A DNA stretch of 43,621 bases, from positions 1 through 43,621 of the forward strand of contig JAKSCO010000215.1 of assembly GCA_022360575.1 (NCBI GenBank). The letters run 5' to 3'. The translations under genes and the position numbers were made by a program. Shown piece by piece: positions 29,201-39,205 of this stretch (position 1 is the first letter of the stretch; every line of letters begins with the position of its first letter). Source of the stretch: Bacteroidales bacterium (GTDB lineage: Bacteria; Bacteroidota; Bacteroidia; Bacteroidales; UBA12077). The notes beneath the pieces are model-generated. The model worked only from the letters and a program-made list of their open reading frames with translations. It did no database searches and was not told the DNA's origin.

Positions 29201-32200
29201 ACTTAATTGAATGTTTCTATTTAATGATTTTATTAAACGTAAGTAAAACAATGCATCATCATATACTTCGGTAGATTGAGTAATAATTCCGGTGAGATTA
29301 ACGATTGATATTGATTCGTTGCTATATAGTTTGATATCTTGCAATAACTTATCCAGATTACTTTCATTCGAATATTCAATGCTATATTCATTCTCGGTGT
29401 ACTTTTTGTAGAATGTACTACATTTAACAAATATAAAGTTTATAGAGTTGTCGTGCTTTGCTTTGTATTTTTGACAGTAACTGAATGGTTCAAATTGAGG
29501 GTTATAAAATACGATAATATTCTTAATTCCTTCTGAATTTATTTGCTCCACCGATTTTTCGGCCTGCCACTCTTCTGAAAAATACCAAACTTTTTCATCG
29601 TTGGTTCTAATCATTGGTATAAAGTTGTCTTTATTTGCAGTTTGAGAGTTGTTATTATTTCTGTTCTTGTTGGTGTATTTACCTTCGACCCAATACCTGT
29701 CCTTTATAAATACAGACGTTGGTAAAGAAATTTTATTTGCTCCTTTGGGTTTAAAGTTTTCATTCCAATTAATTTGTTCGCCATTTAACCATTTCTTTAA
29801 TAAGAATTGTTTGTCAGCTGACACTTGATTTATATTTACTAACTTATCTGTGCTTTTATGGTAAGATTTCAATGACTTTAATAACCCGGCAATATCATTA
29901 GCCAATACCAAAAATCTAAATTTTTCGTGCTTTCTGCCAAGTTGCAATGTGCAAGCTACATTGCGTAATAAGGTATTCTTATTACTCTGGTTCTCACTCT
30001 GTTTATTGAGTTCTAAGTCTTCCGACTTATCTTGAAGATACTGAATGAAATTTTCAATATATTCAGTCAGTCGATCTTCTGATTTGCCAGAAAAAGGTAT
30101 CGCTACATATTCATCCGGGTATTTGTTAGCATCATTTTGATTTTCTATCCACTCATCAATAATAAAATGGGCATTGGTCCCACTAAAACCAAAGGAACTT
30201 ACGGCCGCTCTTCTTGGCATGTTTGAGTCTTTTTCCCATTTGGTTTTTTTATTAAGAATATAAAAAGGAGTATTTTCAATTTCAATGTTATTATTAATAG
30301 AATTAAAATTCGTTGTTGGCGGCAATATTTTGTTATTCAAACTCATAACAATCTTTATAATTCCTGCTATTCCCGAAGCTGCTGCCAGATGCCCAATATT
30401 TGTTTTCACAGAACCAATACCACAGAACTGTTTTTTCGTGGTAAATTCTTGAAAGGCTTCAGACAGAGCATCAATCTCAATTGGGTCGCCTAATCTCGTA
30501 CCTGTACCATGTGCTTCAACATAATTGATAGTTTCAGCACTAATCCCAGCCTTGTTTAAAGTTTCTATTTCCAGTTCTTTCTGGGCTATACCACTTGGTG
30601 CTGTAATACCATTTGTTTTACCATCCTGATTAATTCCGCTGCTTTTTATTACAGCATATATATGATCGTTATCCTTTTTAGCTTCCTTTAAAGACTTGAC
30701 GACAACTACTCCACATCCTTCGCCTAAAACAAACCCATTGGCCTTGTCATCAAATGTTTTACATTGACCATCAGGTGCAAACATATTTGCATTACTTGAC
30801 AGTATATAATATTGAGGAGTAGTTGAAACATATACACCCCCTGCTAAAGCTATATCAGTTTCTCCTGACAAAATACTTGAACATGCCTGATGCAGAGCAA
30901 CGAGTGATGAAGAGCAAGCTGTATTAAGAGTTACGCAGGGCCCCTTTAGATTCATAAAGTACGACACCCTTGAGGCCAGAATCGATGAATCATTGCCCCA
31001 AAATGCTTGTGGTTCAATTTTAGCTCCTATATTTCGCAGTCTTTGAATATAATCACCTTCCATACAGCCGGCATATACACCACATCGTAATTTATCAATA
31101 TGAGTACCTGTATACCCTGCATCTTCCAGTGCTTTATAACTTTCTTCCAGAAATAATCTTTGCTGAGGATCAATGTATTTTGCTTCATTCCCCGAGATAC
31201 TGAAAAATTGAGGATCGAACAGCTCAATATTATTAACCGAACCACACCATTTGCTATTTGTTTTATCAAGCTTTGAAACATCTTCATCGTAAAATTCAGA
31301 CACGTCCCACCTTGATTGAGGAACCTCTCTTATGGAGTTTCTCCCATCTAGAATTCCCTCCCAAAACTCTTGAAGATTTTCATAGTCAGCAAAACGACCT
31401 GACATACCAATAATGGCGATATCATTATCTTTTATCCTTTCTTTATTTGCTTCTTGTTTAAAGGGAATAATTTCATTTACACTTAAAGTTGCTGTCTGAT
31501 CATTAATCTGGGGAATATCCTGCTTTTTTACAGGGACAATCATGTGCCCATATTTGGTTTCTATATGTTTAACTAATTGATCTAAATTATTGTAATTAAA
31601 CAATACAATTGCAGTTAGTCGTATTCCTAGTTTTAAATTTATCTTATTGATTAATTCAACTCCTGAAATAGAATCAATCCCTATTTGCACAAAATCTTTT
31701 GAAAAATCAATCTTTTCCTTTTCAATTCCTGAAACCTCAATAACAGATTCTAGTATTGAATTTTGTACATGGTGGAATATCTCATTGAAATCAGGTTCAT
31801 TTTCAGGAATTTGAGGTATTTTGACATCAAATGTTGAAGTAATATGTTTATTGAGTTCTTCCAAATTTGGATAATTGAAAAATACTGTGTTTTTAAGTTT
31901 AACACCCAGAGTTTGATTTAATTTATCAACTATTTCAACTCCAACAATTGAATCAATTCCTAATTCGGAAAAGGACCTTCGTAATGTTATCTGATCGCTT
32001 GGCATTCCTGTGCCATTAGATATTACTTCTAGAATTCGTTCCAGCACATAATCTTGGTTTGATGGATCCTCATAATGTGTTTCAACTGTCGGTTGTTCAA
32101 ATTGAACGTTTCCTGCAATCTCTCTAGAGTTCTGTAATTTTATTTCACCATTGCTTTGAGCTATAATAATGCGCTGTGACCATAAATCATCTATATTATC

Positions 32201-35200
32201 AATCTCGCCTTTAGACTGTAAATTTATATAGCCTTCTTGTTTTAATACATCAAACCATTTCAGTGTTGACAAAATAGGACTTCCTTCTTCCCTTATCTCT
32301 TTGTCTTGGGACAACCACCATCCATCTAACAGACCAAATGTCAATGATAAGAAGTCTTGTTTTTTTGTCATTTCATTAATTAACAAGACACCTTCAGATA
32401 CTAATAGTTTTTTGATATTTCTTATCGTATTTCCAATATTAGTGGTAGCATGAAGCACATTTGTGGCAATTACCATATTATAATCCCCAAGGTTAAATCC
32501 TTGATCAAGTGGTTCTTTCTCAATATCTAAGTGTTTAAATTCCAGATTCGGGAATTCTCGTCCAAACTTTTCTTTTGCTTTTGTAAGAAAGTGAGTAGAA
32601 ATATCAGTAAAGATATATTGTATTTGAACATCATACCTACTTAGTTTTTCACAAACTTGTCGTGTAGTACTACCCGTTCCTGATCCAATTTCGACTATTT
32701 TGAATACTTTTTGATCATTTGAATCAATAAGCTGTACAGCAATTTCAGCAATTAAATCTGTATAATAGTCAGCTATATTATTTCCAGAGTATATTCCTTG
32801 AACAAGTTCTAATGATCCGTTTGGAAACATTACATCTGTTGCTGCTATGTTCCCTGTTAGAATATCACTATAAGAATCCAAACATGTGTGTATTAGATTA
32901 TAATATGGCTGTATCGATGGGCTTTCAACATTAACTTCAGCAATGTCAATAGGATTATCTCTTGAACTTTCAAGATTGTCAAGTTCATTACAAAGCTTAA
33001 TATGTTTTTGATGAATTATACCCTGATCAAATAAATTTGTCCACCTACGACCGGCTTTGTTATTATGACCAGTCAGCTTTTCATAGATTATGTCTAGTGT
33101 ATCAAAGGCCTTACGGGTTAACATTTCAATACCTTTAGCGGTTGCTACAAGTTCTTGATTAATAGCATTTGAAACCTTATTTATTTTCAGGACATCATCA
33201 TTTAACAAAGAAAGTTGCGCACCAGAATGTGGAAGTTGACGGAAATACAAATCCTTACTATATCCCATATCTTCCAAAGCAGAATAAGTGGAGTTGATAG
33301 CTAAGACCCTGTTTAAGGAAGTGCTCAGTATTTTCTCTATAACTTGCATTCCCTCTTCAGGAATTATAGAATAAATCCCTTGTGAGGCCATTATATTCTG
33401 GTATTCTTTTCCTGCAACAACACCTATTGTTCCCCAGTACCCCCAATTAATAAGTTTTAAAGGGAATGGTGTATATTGTTGCATCGCCTGAATATAAGAA
33501 TCCTGAAATTGGCTGGCTGCGGAATAATTACTTTGTCCATAGCTACCTGTAAAAGATTGACAGGATGAGAAGAACAACATAAAATCCAACGGAAGCTTTC
33601 TTCCTTGTTGACAAAGATTAATTGTTCCTTCAACTTTCGATTGTAAAACATTCATTAATGATTGTCGATCCATTGACTGAATTGTTCTGTCTTCCAAAAC
33701 CAAAGCAGAATGAACAATTCCATTTATATCTCCTATTCTTTCAATAATTGTTTTTAGCGTTTCATCTAATTGATTACTATCCGAGACATCACATTGATAA
33801 TAAAACATCTTTGGGGTTAGAAGACATGCCTTAATTTCAGGTCTATCCTTGATTTTTTCAGGCTTACTTCTCCCTAACAAGACCACTTTAGCATTGTAAT
33901 TATCTATCAGCCTGTTTGCCAATTCAAAGCCAATTCCTCCTGTGCCGCCAACAATAACATATATCCCGTTTTCTTTTAGAAGGATATCATCTTGAACCAA
34001 CAATTCTGTATCAAGTAATTGTTGTTTATAGGTTAGCTTTTCTCTTATAAGATATTCACCAGATCCATACGAATTAAACAAATTTACGTAATCAAAACAT
34101 TCTTCTTTTTCGTCAAAGTTTAAATCAATATCCCAAGTACGTACCTTCCAAGTAGAAAATTCTTTTGATAATGATTTAACAAAGCCTTTAATTACACTTA
34201 AAACAGGATTTTCAACGATTTGTAACTGCTTTGAATTTAATAGTAAAACGTTAAAGTCTATATTTTCTTTATAATATGGAGATAAAGATTTAACCAGCTC
34301 AAAAAATCTTTGAATTGCATTATATACGACTTTGGATTCGAGATTGGCAATCTCTTGGTAATCTTCTTCTAGGCTAGGTTGTATATAATACACACAATCT
34401 AATTCACCAAGGTCTTCTATCTTTTCTGAACTTAATGTCTTTTTATTTGAATTTATATAATTAAAAATACCTTTTTCTGTTTTAATGTAAATCACTGATC
34501 CTGAATTGTTTTTTGATAAAAAATCTAATTGACTATCAGTGATTCGATCCCCGGCTACTAACAATTTTTTGGTCTTGAATTCTTCAATTGCACGCTTTTC
34601 GGCTAATGCATCACTATTAATCCTTTGCCAATAGGGTTTGATGATGTGAAACGATTTTTCACGCGGCGATGTTTTAAGATAAATATCTTTTAAAGATGCT
34701 GTTAACTTACCATCTTCAGAGTAAAGATTTAGATGGTATTTCTCATCTTTTTTAGAAGCCTCTAAGTATTTAGTTCTAATAAGCGAAGAATTTAAATATA
34801 TTTCTCCAATATGAAAAGGTTTACTAACCTGATCTAGATGTTTGCTAAACCATAGCAATGAATGCAATGCACTATCGAGTATTGTAATTTTCCTGGCATT
34901 TTCTGATGTATATGTACCATGATTAATAGATAGTTCAGCAAAAAGTTCATCCTCTTTATAATAGAGCTCTTTTATAACTTGAAGACTTTCCCCATAACGT
35001 GCTTGACTTTTAGCTAGCATATTATAGAAATCTCTTTTTGATTTAACAAACTTGAATCCTTTCTTCTTGTCATACAATTTGATTGATTGAGTTTTTTTTC
35101 CATCAGAAAACTCTTGAACTACACATTCAACAAATCGTAAACTACCATTATTGTTTGATATTACCCATTTATCAGATTCTTCAATGTATTTAGATTTTAA

Positions 35201-37810
35201 AATTATATCTTCATTAGAGGCTAGTTTGCAAGATTGCAGCAATGTTAGGTCATTCAACAAGTAGTTGCCTGACTGCAAATTATCTTTCAACATGATAATG
35301 TAATAGGCAGCTGGTAAAATGGTATACCCATCTATTTCATGGTCTTTTACAAAACCCTCACTACCAGACACCTTAAATTTACAAGCTGTTTCTTCACTTT
35401 TGCTGTGATAAAGTCTATTAAAAGCAATATTATTTTTGAAATAATTGCCATCGAATTCCAGCCAATAATCATTTTTAATGAAAGGATAAGTTGGTAAAGA
35501 AATAAATCTTGCTTTATCCATTGGATTTATTTCTAGCCAATTAATTTTGTTCCCCTTCTCATATTGCAAACTTGTTTCATACAGCTTTTTATCAACATAA
35601 TTTGCCACTTTATTATTATTCTGATTTACATCGTTCTTAGTGTTTTCTCCAATATTTTCTAAATACCTCCCTATTATTCTGATGGCTTGTTTTAAGCTAT
35701 TAACAATAAAAGTTTCTCTATGGCTAAAATGATTCCTCCCAAATTGAAGTGTTCTAACAATATCCTGAAGAGCAACATCTTCTTTGTTTTTTTTCAGCCA
35801 GTTATAAAAGTTAATTATCAACTTTTGCAACACTAAACCATCTTTTGCAGAAAAAGGCAAAATGTAATTTTTTTCTTCGCTAACATGTTTTTTTTCGGGC
35901 TTAAATTGTTCAAGAATAACATGGGAATTTGTACCTGAGAATCCAAAAGAACTAACTGCAACTCTTAAAGGATTACCATTGTTTTCAATACAAACATTCT
36001 CCATTGGAATTCTAAAAGGACTATTTTCCAAAGAAAAGTGCTCGTTTTGTTCAGAATAGTATAATTGATAAGGCACTGTTTCGTGTTTCAAAACACAAAT
36101 TGATTTCACCAAACCGCACATCCCTGCTGATGTAATCGTATGTCCAATATTTGGTTTGTGTGATCCCAAATAACAAAACTGTTTCTTTTCTGTTTTTTGG
36201 GTATAAGCATTTATTAATGCCTTTACTTCGATCGGATCTCCAAGTTTTGTCCCTGTTCCATGAGCTTCAACATAATTAATTGTTGACGGCGAAACATTAG
36301 CCTTTTTCAAAGTAGACAGTATAAGTTTTTCTTGAGACCTAGCACTTGGAGCAGTAATACCATAAGTTGTTCCATCCTGGTTCACAGCACTTCCCAGAAT
36401 TACAGCATGAATATTGTCATTGTCTTTGACTGCCTTATTGTAAGGTTTTAAAACTAAGCTCACACAACTTTCTCCTAAGGCAATACCGTTGGCTTTATTG
36501 TCAAATGTCCTTGAGCAACCATCAGGTGAAAGCATCATTGACTTTGAAGTTTCAATTAAAAAGTTAGGGCTAGGAATAGTAAAAACACTAGCTGCTAAAG
36601 CTATGTCGCTTTCGCCAGTCATCAAACTGTTTATTGCGTAATGAACAGCTACTAATCCGGATGAGCATGCCGTATCAACTGTTAAACATGGTCCTGTAAA
36701 ATTAGAAAAGTATGAAATTCTGCCACTGGCAATTCCCATATCTCGACCAAGAAACATCTGGGATTCAATTCCGGTATTATTGTAAACATTGGTATTTATA
36801 TAATCAGAGTTTCTAGCTCCAACAAAAACAGCAACTTCTTTATTCTTCAACACCTCCTCAGAATAACCTGCATCTTCCATTGCATGATAACATTCTTCCA
36901 ATAGGATTCTTTGCTGTGGATCCATTCTTTCAGCTTCGCGCGGGGATATTTGAAAAAATGAAGCATCGAAAGATTTAATGTTTCTCATTAAACCAGCCCA
37001 CTTGCTAATACTTTTATTCTTTTCTTCCAATTTGGAGGAAAAATAATTGGTTACTTCAAATCCATCTCTTTGAATTTCTTTAACAGAGCAAACGCCATTT
37101 ACTAAATTGCTCCAGAACTCATCTATGCTATCAGCTCCCGGAAATCTACCTGACATTCCAACAACAGCTATTCTTGAGTCTATATTATCTTCTGGTTCTG
37201 ATAATTTTACATTAGTTTGTTCTGTTTTCTTCTTTCTATTTTCAAACTCTTTTGTAATATAATTTATAAAATCATCAATTTTATTATAATCATAAATTAC
37301 TTCAATCCCAATATTTATAGACAAAGCATTATTAAGTTTATCAATAAAATCAACCGACGATACTGAATCAAATCCAAGTTCAAAAAAGCTTTTACCAGTT
37401 ATTGCTTTCTTATCAACGGTTAATAAACTTTCAATTTGCTTGTAGATTTCAGTTTTAAGGTCTTCTATTTCAACTTTATCATTAGCATTAAAAACTATCA
37501 TTGAACTTTTCTCCTTCTCTTTTAAATTAGATTTATCAGTAGTATCTACCTTTTCCTGTAAATCCTCAAGAACACCTTTTTTTAGATATTTTTGAATATT
37601 GTCAATATATTGCTTTATTGAATTACTGTCATAAATGAGTTCAACGCCAATATTAGTCCCTAATTTTTGATTAATCAATTCTGTCAAAGTAACAGAATGT
37701 ACAGAATCTATGCCTAGGTTAATCAGGTTATCCACTAATGAAATCTTTGTTGTAATGGATAAAACCTTTTTTACTGAATCTATTATTAGCTTTTCAATTT
37801 TTGAATTCAT
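26264..37810 (-). CDS. Trans-AT polyketide synthase A: ACP-ACP-KS-DH-KR-cMT-ACP-ACP-KS-KR-ACP-KS
   Basis: 3848 aa; first PKS of the line. Domains: tandem ACPs at the very N terminus (Ser36 in GIDS, Ser149 in GFDS), with no loading AT, ligase or GNAT domain. KS1 (212-635; Cys382, EAHGTGT, GHT), then the usual post-KS linker ending in SLPTYPF. DH (795-1080; His824 in HEIDGYTILP, Asp979 and His983). KR1 (about 1090-1500; GGTGGIG near 1285, Tyr of YSAAS near 1427; a VLED motif suggests B-type). C-methyltransferase (1520-1895; VEIGSGTGST near 1707). Twin ACPs (Ser1954, Ser2047, both GIDSI). KS2 (2125-2555; Cys2299). KR2 (2700-3215; GGFGGIG, YSYGN; no LDD-type Asp, suggesting A-type). ACP (Ser3282). 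KS3 (3350-3785; Cys3528, EAHGTGT, KSNFGHL). The C-terminal tail LEKLSQGLISVDLAEKLIN resembles the PKS B start. Predicted chemistry: a methylated, unsaturated unit, then a beta-hydroxy unit handed to KS3. Malonyl units must come from the trans-acyltransferases. Confidence 0.95.
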   Translation of the reverse strand: MNSKIEKLIIDSVKKVLSITTKISLVDNLINLGIDSVHSVTLTELINQKLGTNIGVELIYDSNSIKQYIDNIQKYLKKGVLEDLQEKVDTTDKSNLKEKEKSSMIVFNANDKVEIEDLKTEIYKQIESLLTVDKKAITGKSFFELGFDSVSSVDFIDKLNNALSINIGIEVIYDYNKIDDFINYITKEFENRKKKTEQTNVKLSEPEDNIDSRIAVVGMSGRFPGADSIDEFWSNLVNGVCSVKEIQRDGFEVTNYFSSKLEEKNKSISKWAGLMRNIKSFDASFFQISPREAERMDPQQRILLEECYHAMEDAGYSEEVLKNKEVAVFVGARNSDYINTNVYNNTGIESQMFLGRDMGIASGRISYFSNFTGPCLTVDTACSSGLVAVHYAINSLMTGESDIALAASVFTIPSPNFLIETSKSMMLSPDGCSRTFDNKANGIALGESCVSLVLKPYNKAVKDNDNIHAVILGSAVNQDGTTYGITAPSARSQEKLILSTLKKANVSPSTINYVEAHGTGTKLGDPIEVKALINAYTQKTEKKQFCYLGSHKPNIGHTITSAGMCGLVKSICVLKHETVPYQLYYSEQNEHFSLENSPFRIPMENVCIENNGNPLRVAVSSFGFSGTNSHVILEQFKPEKKHVSEEKNYILPFSAKDGLVLQKLIINFYNWLKKNKEDVALQDIVRTLQFGRNHFSHRETFIVNSLKQAIRIIGRYLENIGENTKNDVNQNNNKVANYVDKKLYETSLQYEKGNKINWLEINPMDKARFISLPTYPFIKNDYWLEFDGNYFKNNIAFNRLYHSKSEETACKFKVSGSEGFVKDHEIDGYTILPAAYYIIMLKDNLQSGNYLLNDLTLLQSCKLASNEDIILKSKYIEESDKWVISNNNGSLRFVECVVQEFSDGKKTQSIKLYDKKKGFKFVKSKRDFYNMLAKSQARYGESLQVIKELYYKEDELFAELSINHGTYTSENARKITILDSALHSLLWFSKHLDQVSKPFHIGEIYLNSSLIRTKYLEASKKDEKYHLNLYSEDGKLTASLKDIYLKTSPREKSFHIIKPYWQRINSDALAEKRAIEEFKTKKLLVAGDRITDSQLDFLSKNNSGSVIYIKTEKGIFNYINSNKKTLSSEKIEDLGELDCVYYIQPSLEEDYQEIANLESKVVYNAIQRFFELVKSLSPYYKENIDFNVLLLNSKQLQIVENPVLSVIKGFVKSLSKEFSTWKVRTWDIDLNFDEKEECFDYVNLFNSYGSGEYLIREKLTYKQQLLDTELLVQDDILLKENGIYVIVGGTGGIGFELANRLIDNYNAKVVLLGRSKPEKIKDRPEIKACLLTPKMFYYQCDVSDSNQLDETLKTIIERIGDINGIVHSALVLEDRTIQSMDRQSLMNVLQSKVEGTINLCQQGRKLPLDFMLFFSSCQSFTGSYGQSNYSAASQFQDSYIQAMQQYTPFPLKLINWGYWGTIGVVAGKEYQNIMASQGIYSIIPEEGMQVIEKILSTSLNRVLAINSTYSALEDMGYSKDLYFRQLPHSGAQLSLLNDDVLKINKVSNAINQELVATAKGIEMLTRKAFDTLDIIYEKLTGHNNKAGRRWTNLFDQGIIHQKHIKLCNELDNLESSRDNPIDIAEVNVESPSIQPYYNLIHTCLDSYSDILTGNIAATDVMFPNGSLELVQGIYSGNNIADYYTDLIAEIAVQLIDSNDQKVFKIVEIGSGTGSTTRQVCEKLSRYDVQIQYIFTDISTHFLTKAKEKFGREFPNLEFKHLDIEKEPLDQGFNLGDYNMVIATNVLHATTNIGNTIRNIKKLLVSEGVLLINEMTKKQDFLSLTFGLLDGWWLSQDKEIREEGSPILSTLKWFDVLKQEGYINLQSKGEIDNIDDLWSQRIIIAQSNGEIKLQNSREIAGNVQFEQPTVETHYEDPSNQDYVLERILEVISNGTGMPSDQITLRRSFSELGIDSIVGVEIVDKLNQTLGVKLKNTVFFNYPNLEELNKHITSTFDVKIPQIPENEPDFNEIFHHVQNSILESVIEVSGIEKEKIDFSKDFVQIGIDSISGVELINKINLKLGIRLTAIVLFNYNNLDQLVKHIETKYGHMIVPVKKQDIPQINDQTATLSVNEIIPFKQEANKERIKDNDIAIIGMSGRFADYENLQEFWEGILDGRNSIREVPQSRWDVSEFYDEDVSKLDKTNSKWCGSVNNIELFDPQFFSISGNEAKYIDPQQRLFLEESYKALEDAGYTGTHIDKLRCGVYAGCMEGDYIQRLRNIGAKIEPQAFWGNDSSILASRVSYFMNLKGPCVTLNTACSSSLVALHQACSSILSGETDIALAGGVYVSTTPQYYILSSNANMFAPDGQCKTFDDKANGFVLGEGCGVVVVKSLKEAKKDNDHIYAVIKSSGINQDGKTNGITAPSGIAQKELEIETLNKAGISAETINYVEAHGTGTRLGDPIEIDALSEAFQEFTTKKQFCGIGSVKTNIGHLAAASGIAGIIKIVMSLNNKILPPTTNFNSINNNIEIENTPFYILNKKTKWEKDSNMPRRAAVSSFGFSGTNAHFIIDEWIENQNDANKYPDEYVAIPFSGKSEDRLTEYIENFIQYLQDKSEDLELNKQSENQSNKNTLLRNVACTLQLGRKHEKFRFLVLANDIAGLLKSLKSYHKSTDKLVNINQVSADKQFLLKKWLNGEQINWNENFKPKGANKISLPTSVFIKDRYWVEGKYTNKNRNNNNSQTANKDNFIPMIRTNDEKVWYFSEEWQAEKSVEQINSEGIKNIIVFYNPQFEPFSYCQKYKAKHDNSINFIFVKCSTFYKKYTENEYSIEYSNESNLDKLLQDIKLYSNESISIVNLTGIITQSTEVYDDALFYLRLIKSLNRNIQLSKIQLLHAFTDENNIQSAQQKALLGLGKTIQLENSNITLKVLSIKSDSLQNKSAYFNTEKGSVINDIKFFNIINESLIIGCQHIKLENNIRYIQKWYAPNHYVQPHKSISLKVGGTYIITGGFGGIGILLCKYIAENYKANIVVIGRSEIDIKKQSLINDLEAKGARVLYKSTDISNIATTQQVIQESLDRFGNITGVIHCAGTIKSGLLINKPEEEFKNVLDSKVKGVLALHYAIGMLPIEFFAVFSSISSLLGTNTKGDYSYGNSFLNHFACWRNHESELGNTCGKTISVLWSLWLNGGMEIDSYGINYMKETSGIIPLSDKQGIEAFKQVLTHNNNTVAVIPGEKDKITKSLNRGLVQQKEQIKSNNTTFEISDIDSIENTVKEICAELFDFPINRIDSKANFEDLGIDSIFMIKMLDKLEKSFNINIDSDSIYSNPNVKKLSQYLLKIGAQAKTSQEVSKETPIETSYKTKSNNNIKSAVLNDKVAIIGTSLCFPGASSLDQFWENLYNGKELFSQVNFDRWDNLWQDHKIGKTYTVNNKISWGGFIDDIESFDAGYFKLSSEEATLIDPHQRKILSLADNLFNNAGYTKEELSGKLIDVIIGGGDSSYVKQFKHLIPEDQYGKVLVSMIPNMISARISDFYNLKGSAQTVESACSSSLVALDMACQNILSGKSEMAVAGGVKLLLDPFELEGFEKAGIISPTSKIKVFDKNADGCIFGEGAGLVMLKNYNKAVEEGDNILAVICGTGINNDGKTMGITVPSIEGQKEVIKMAIENSGVNPQSVRYFEAHGTGTMLGDPIEIKAAKEVYELYTKNKHFCAVGSVKSNFGHLLQAGGIAGLLKASLVLNKRTIVPTLNCTEPHPRFGFNNSPFYPALNIEKIDGRGEFHAAVSAFGFGGTNAHIILQSFTPELNSNYKRTRFPLPDQKNNNKKYWLNKQINEPAETFDYNLLTNEELLEKLSQGLISVDLAEKLIN

Positions 37811-37937
37811 TTTTACAAATAATTTGGATTTTGTATTATAAATGGAGGCTTTTGCTTTTATTAATAGTATCTGAGATTTTAGACTTTATTAAAGTTTTGG
37901 TTAAACAATATCCATATCATTTACCATTCATATTAGC

Positions 37938-38750
37938 TTATTTTATGCCAGAACACATACTTAGTTGTCTAAGCATTAAATGATCTTCTGACTTCATCAT
38001 ATTTCTCCAATTAATTGATAAATTGGCCAGACATTTACTATCAAGATATCCATCTTGTACAAGTTTCATCGGTATTCCAACACCTTCAGAACGAGAAAAA
38101 GGTTCATCTCCAATAAGACTACTGTGTGCGCAAATTATTTCATAGTCTATTGACTTGAACATAGCTTTATTTAGTAATACTGGAAGATATCTTCCAATTA
38201 ATGGGTGTCCTCCTTCATCTTCTCTTTTTTTGCAATATGCGTCATAGAGATTTTTTAATTGAGGTATATGTGGATAACTTCTTATGTGCATTTCAAAATC
38301 ATTATCGACAAATACAGCTACACCTCCAGGTTTTAGTATTCGGTAGACTTCTTTAATTGCATCTATGGGGTCAGGTAAATGTTCGATTAAAAGTCGAACA
38401 ATTGCAAAATCAAATGAGTTTTCTGGTAAACTTGAATTGAGTATCGAACCTTCAATAATCTTGCATTTCTTCTTTTGTTTCCTTAAATGGTTTTTTGCAA
38501 ATTTCACCAACAACTCATCAATCTCAACACAAGTAATATTTAACTGAGTAAAAGAATCCAACAACTTTTCCGTCAAAAAACCCGGGCCACTGCCAAATTC
38601 CACTAGTGACATTTTATTTTTTAGTCCAAATTGTTTATATCTTAGAAATTCTTTATCCCAGAATAAATCAACCTGTCCTTTAAGCCGATCTATCTCTTTA
38701 TCTACATTATAGGCAATATTTGATATAACATATGAACTTGTTTCTTTCAT
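37938..38750 (-). CDS. Free-standing SAM-dependent methyltransferase
   Basis: 270 aa, a class I methyltransferase. The SAM-binding loop is VEFGSGPGF (about residues 50-58), the acidic loop is CVEID, and FDFAIVRLLIEHL and RILKPGGVAVFVDND follow in the usual places. The N-terminal 45 residues and C-terminal 90 are family-variable and would set the substrate. It is the first gene of the PKS run, 127 bp before PKS A, so it is probably part of the pathway. O- and N-methylation are both possible. C-methylation of the chain is already covered by the cMT inside PKS A. Confidence 0.87.
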   Translation of the reverse strand: MKETSSYVISNIAYNVDKEIDRLKGQVDLFWDKEFLRYKQFGLKNKMSLVEFGSGPGFLTEKLLDSFTQLNITCVEIDELLVKFAKNHLRKQKKKCKIIEGSILNSSLPENSFDFAIVRLLIEHLPDPIDAIKEVYRILKPGGVAVFVDNDFEMHIRSYPHIPQLKNLYDAYCKKREDEGGHPLIGRYLPVLLNKAMFKSIDYEIICAHSSLIGDEPFSRSEGVGIPMKLVQDGYLDSKCLANLSINWRNMMKSEDHLMLRQLSMCSGIK

Positions 38751-38792
38751 GACTTATAAAAATTAATTTTGATTTTATATTAACAGCATCCT

Positions 38793-38822
38793 AAATAATA
38801 TTTTTCCTAAAATAAAGTTCAA
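38793..38822 (-). promoter_or_regulatory. Weak promoter candidate ahead of the methyltransferase/PKS genes
   Basis: On the minus strand a TTG (38820-38822) lies 19 bp before TATTATTT (38793-38800), matching the spacing of the Bacteroidota TTG/TAnnTTTG promoter but with two mismatches in the -7 box. Start of the gene is about 36 nt past the expected transcription start. It would drive the PKS genes; AT-rich DNA makes chance matches common. Confidence 0.3.
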
Positions 38823-38851
38823 TATTCATAGGGTTTATAGCAGATGAAAAC

Positions 38852-39205
38852 TCATATTTTAAATAAACTCCCTTGTATTACCTCTTCTTTGTACTTAGGA
38901 GGTTCATCAAATAGGAGGTCTAACCATTTTTGAAGGTCAATTTTCACAAAGAGATTCAATCGAATAAAAGCAACTAGATTCGATAATCTCTATCCAAATT
39001 TAGCAAGTGCTTTCAAGTGTTTTAGAACAAGTATGATTATTAGAGCTGTCCGTGTCTGAGTCATTCCCACATTTTCACTTGTTCCGATATAAGATTTAAT
39101 GTGAAGTAATTGTTTTATTTCTCTGGAAAAGATCTCAATCTGCCACCGACTCTTATACAATTCGCTAACTGTGTTTGCTGTCCATGACATTTGATTAGTT
39201 AAAGT
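38852..39205 (-). pseudogene. IS4-family transposase fragment
   Basis: Only the C-terminal part of a DDE transposase remains. Reading from 39205 downward: LTNQMSWTANTVSELYKSRW and on, with the complete IS4 signature Y-x2-R-x3-E-x6-K (YKSRWQIEIFSREIK), then LKHLKALAKFG. An in-frame TAG at 38990-38992 follows, and the same frame continues with SNLVAFIRLNLFVKIDLQKW to a TGA at 38852-38854. The N-terminal two thirds with the first two catalytic Asp residues are missing; upstream the frame meets a stop at 39206-39208. No terminal inverted repeats were recognised. It is a relic of an insertion between FabF and the PKS genes. Confidence 0.88.
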
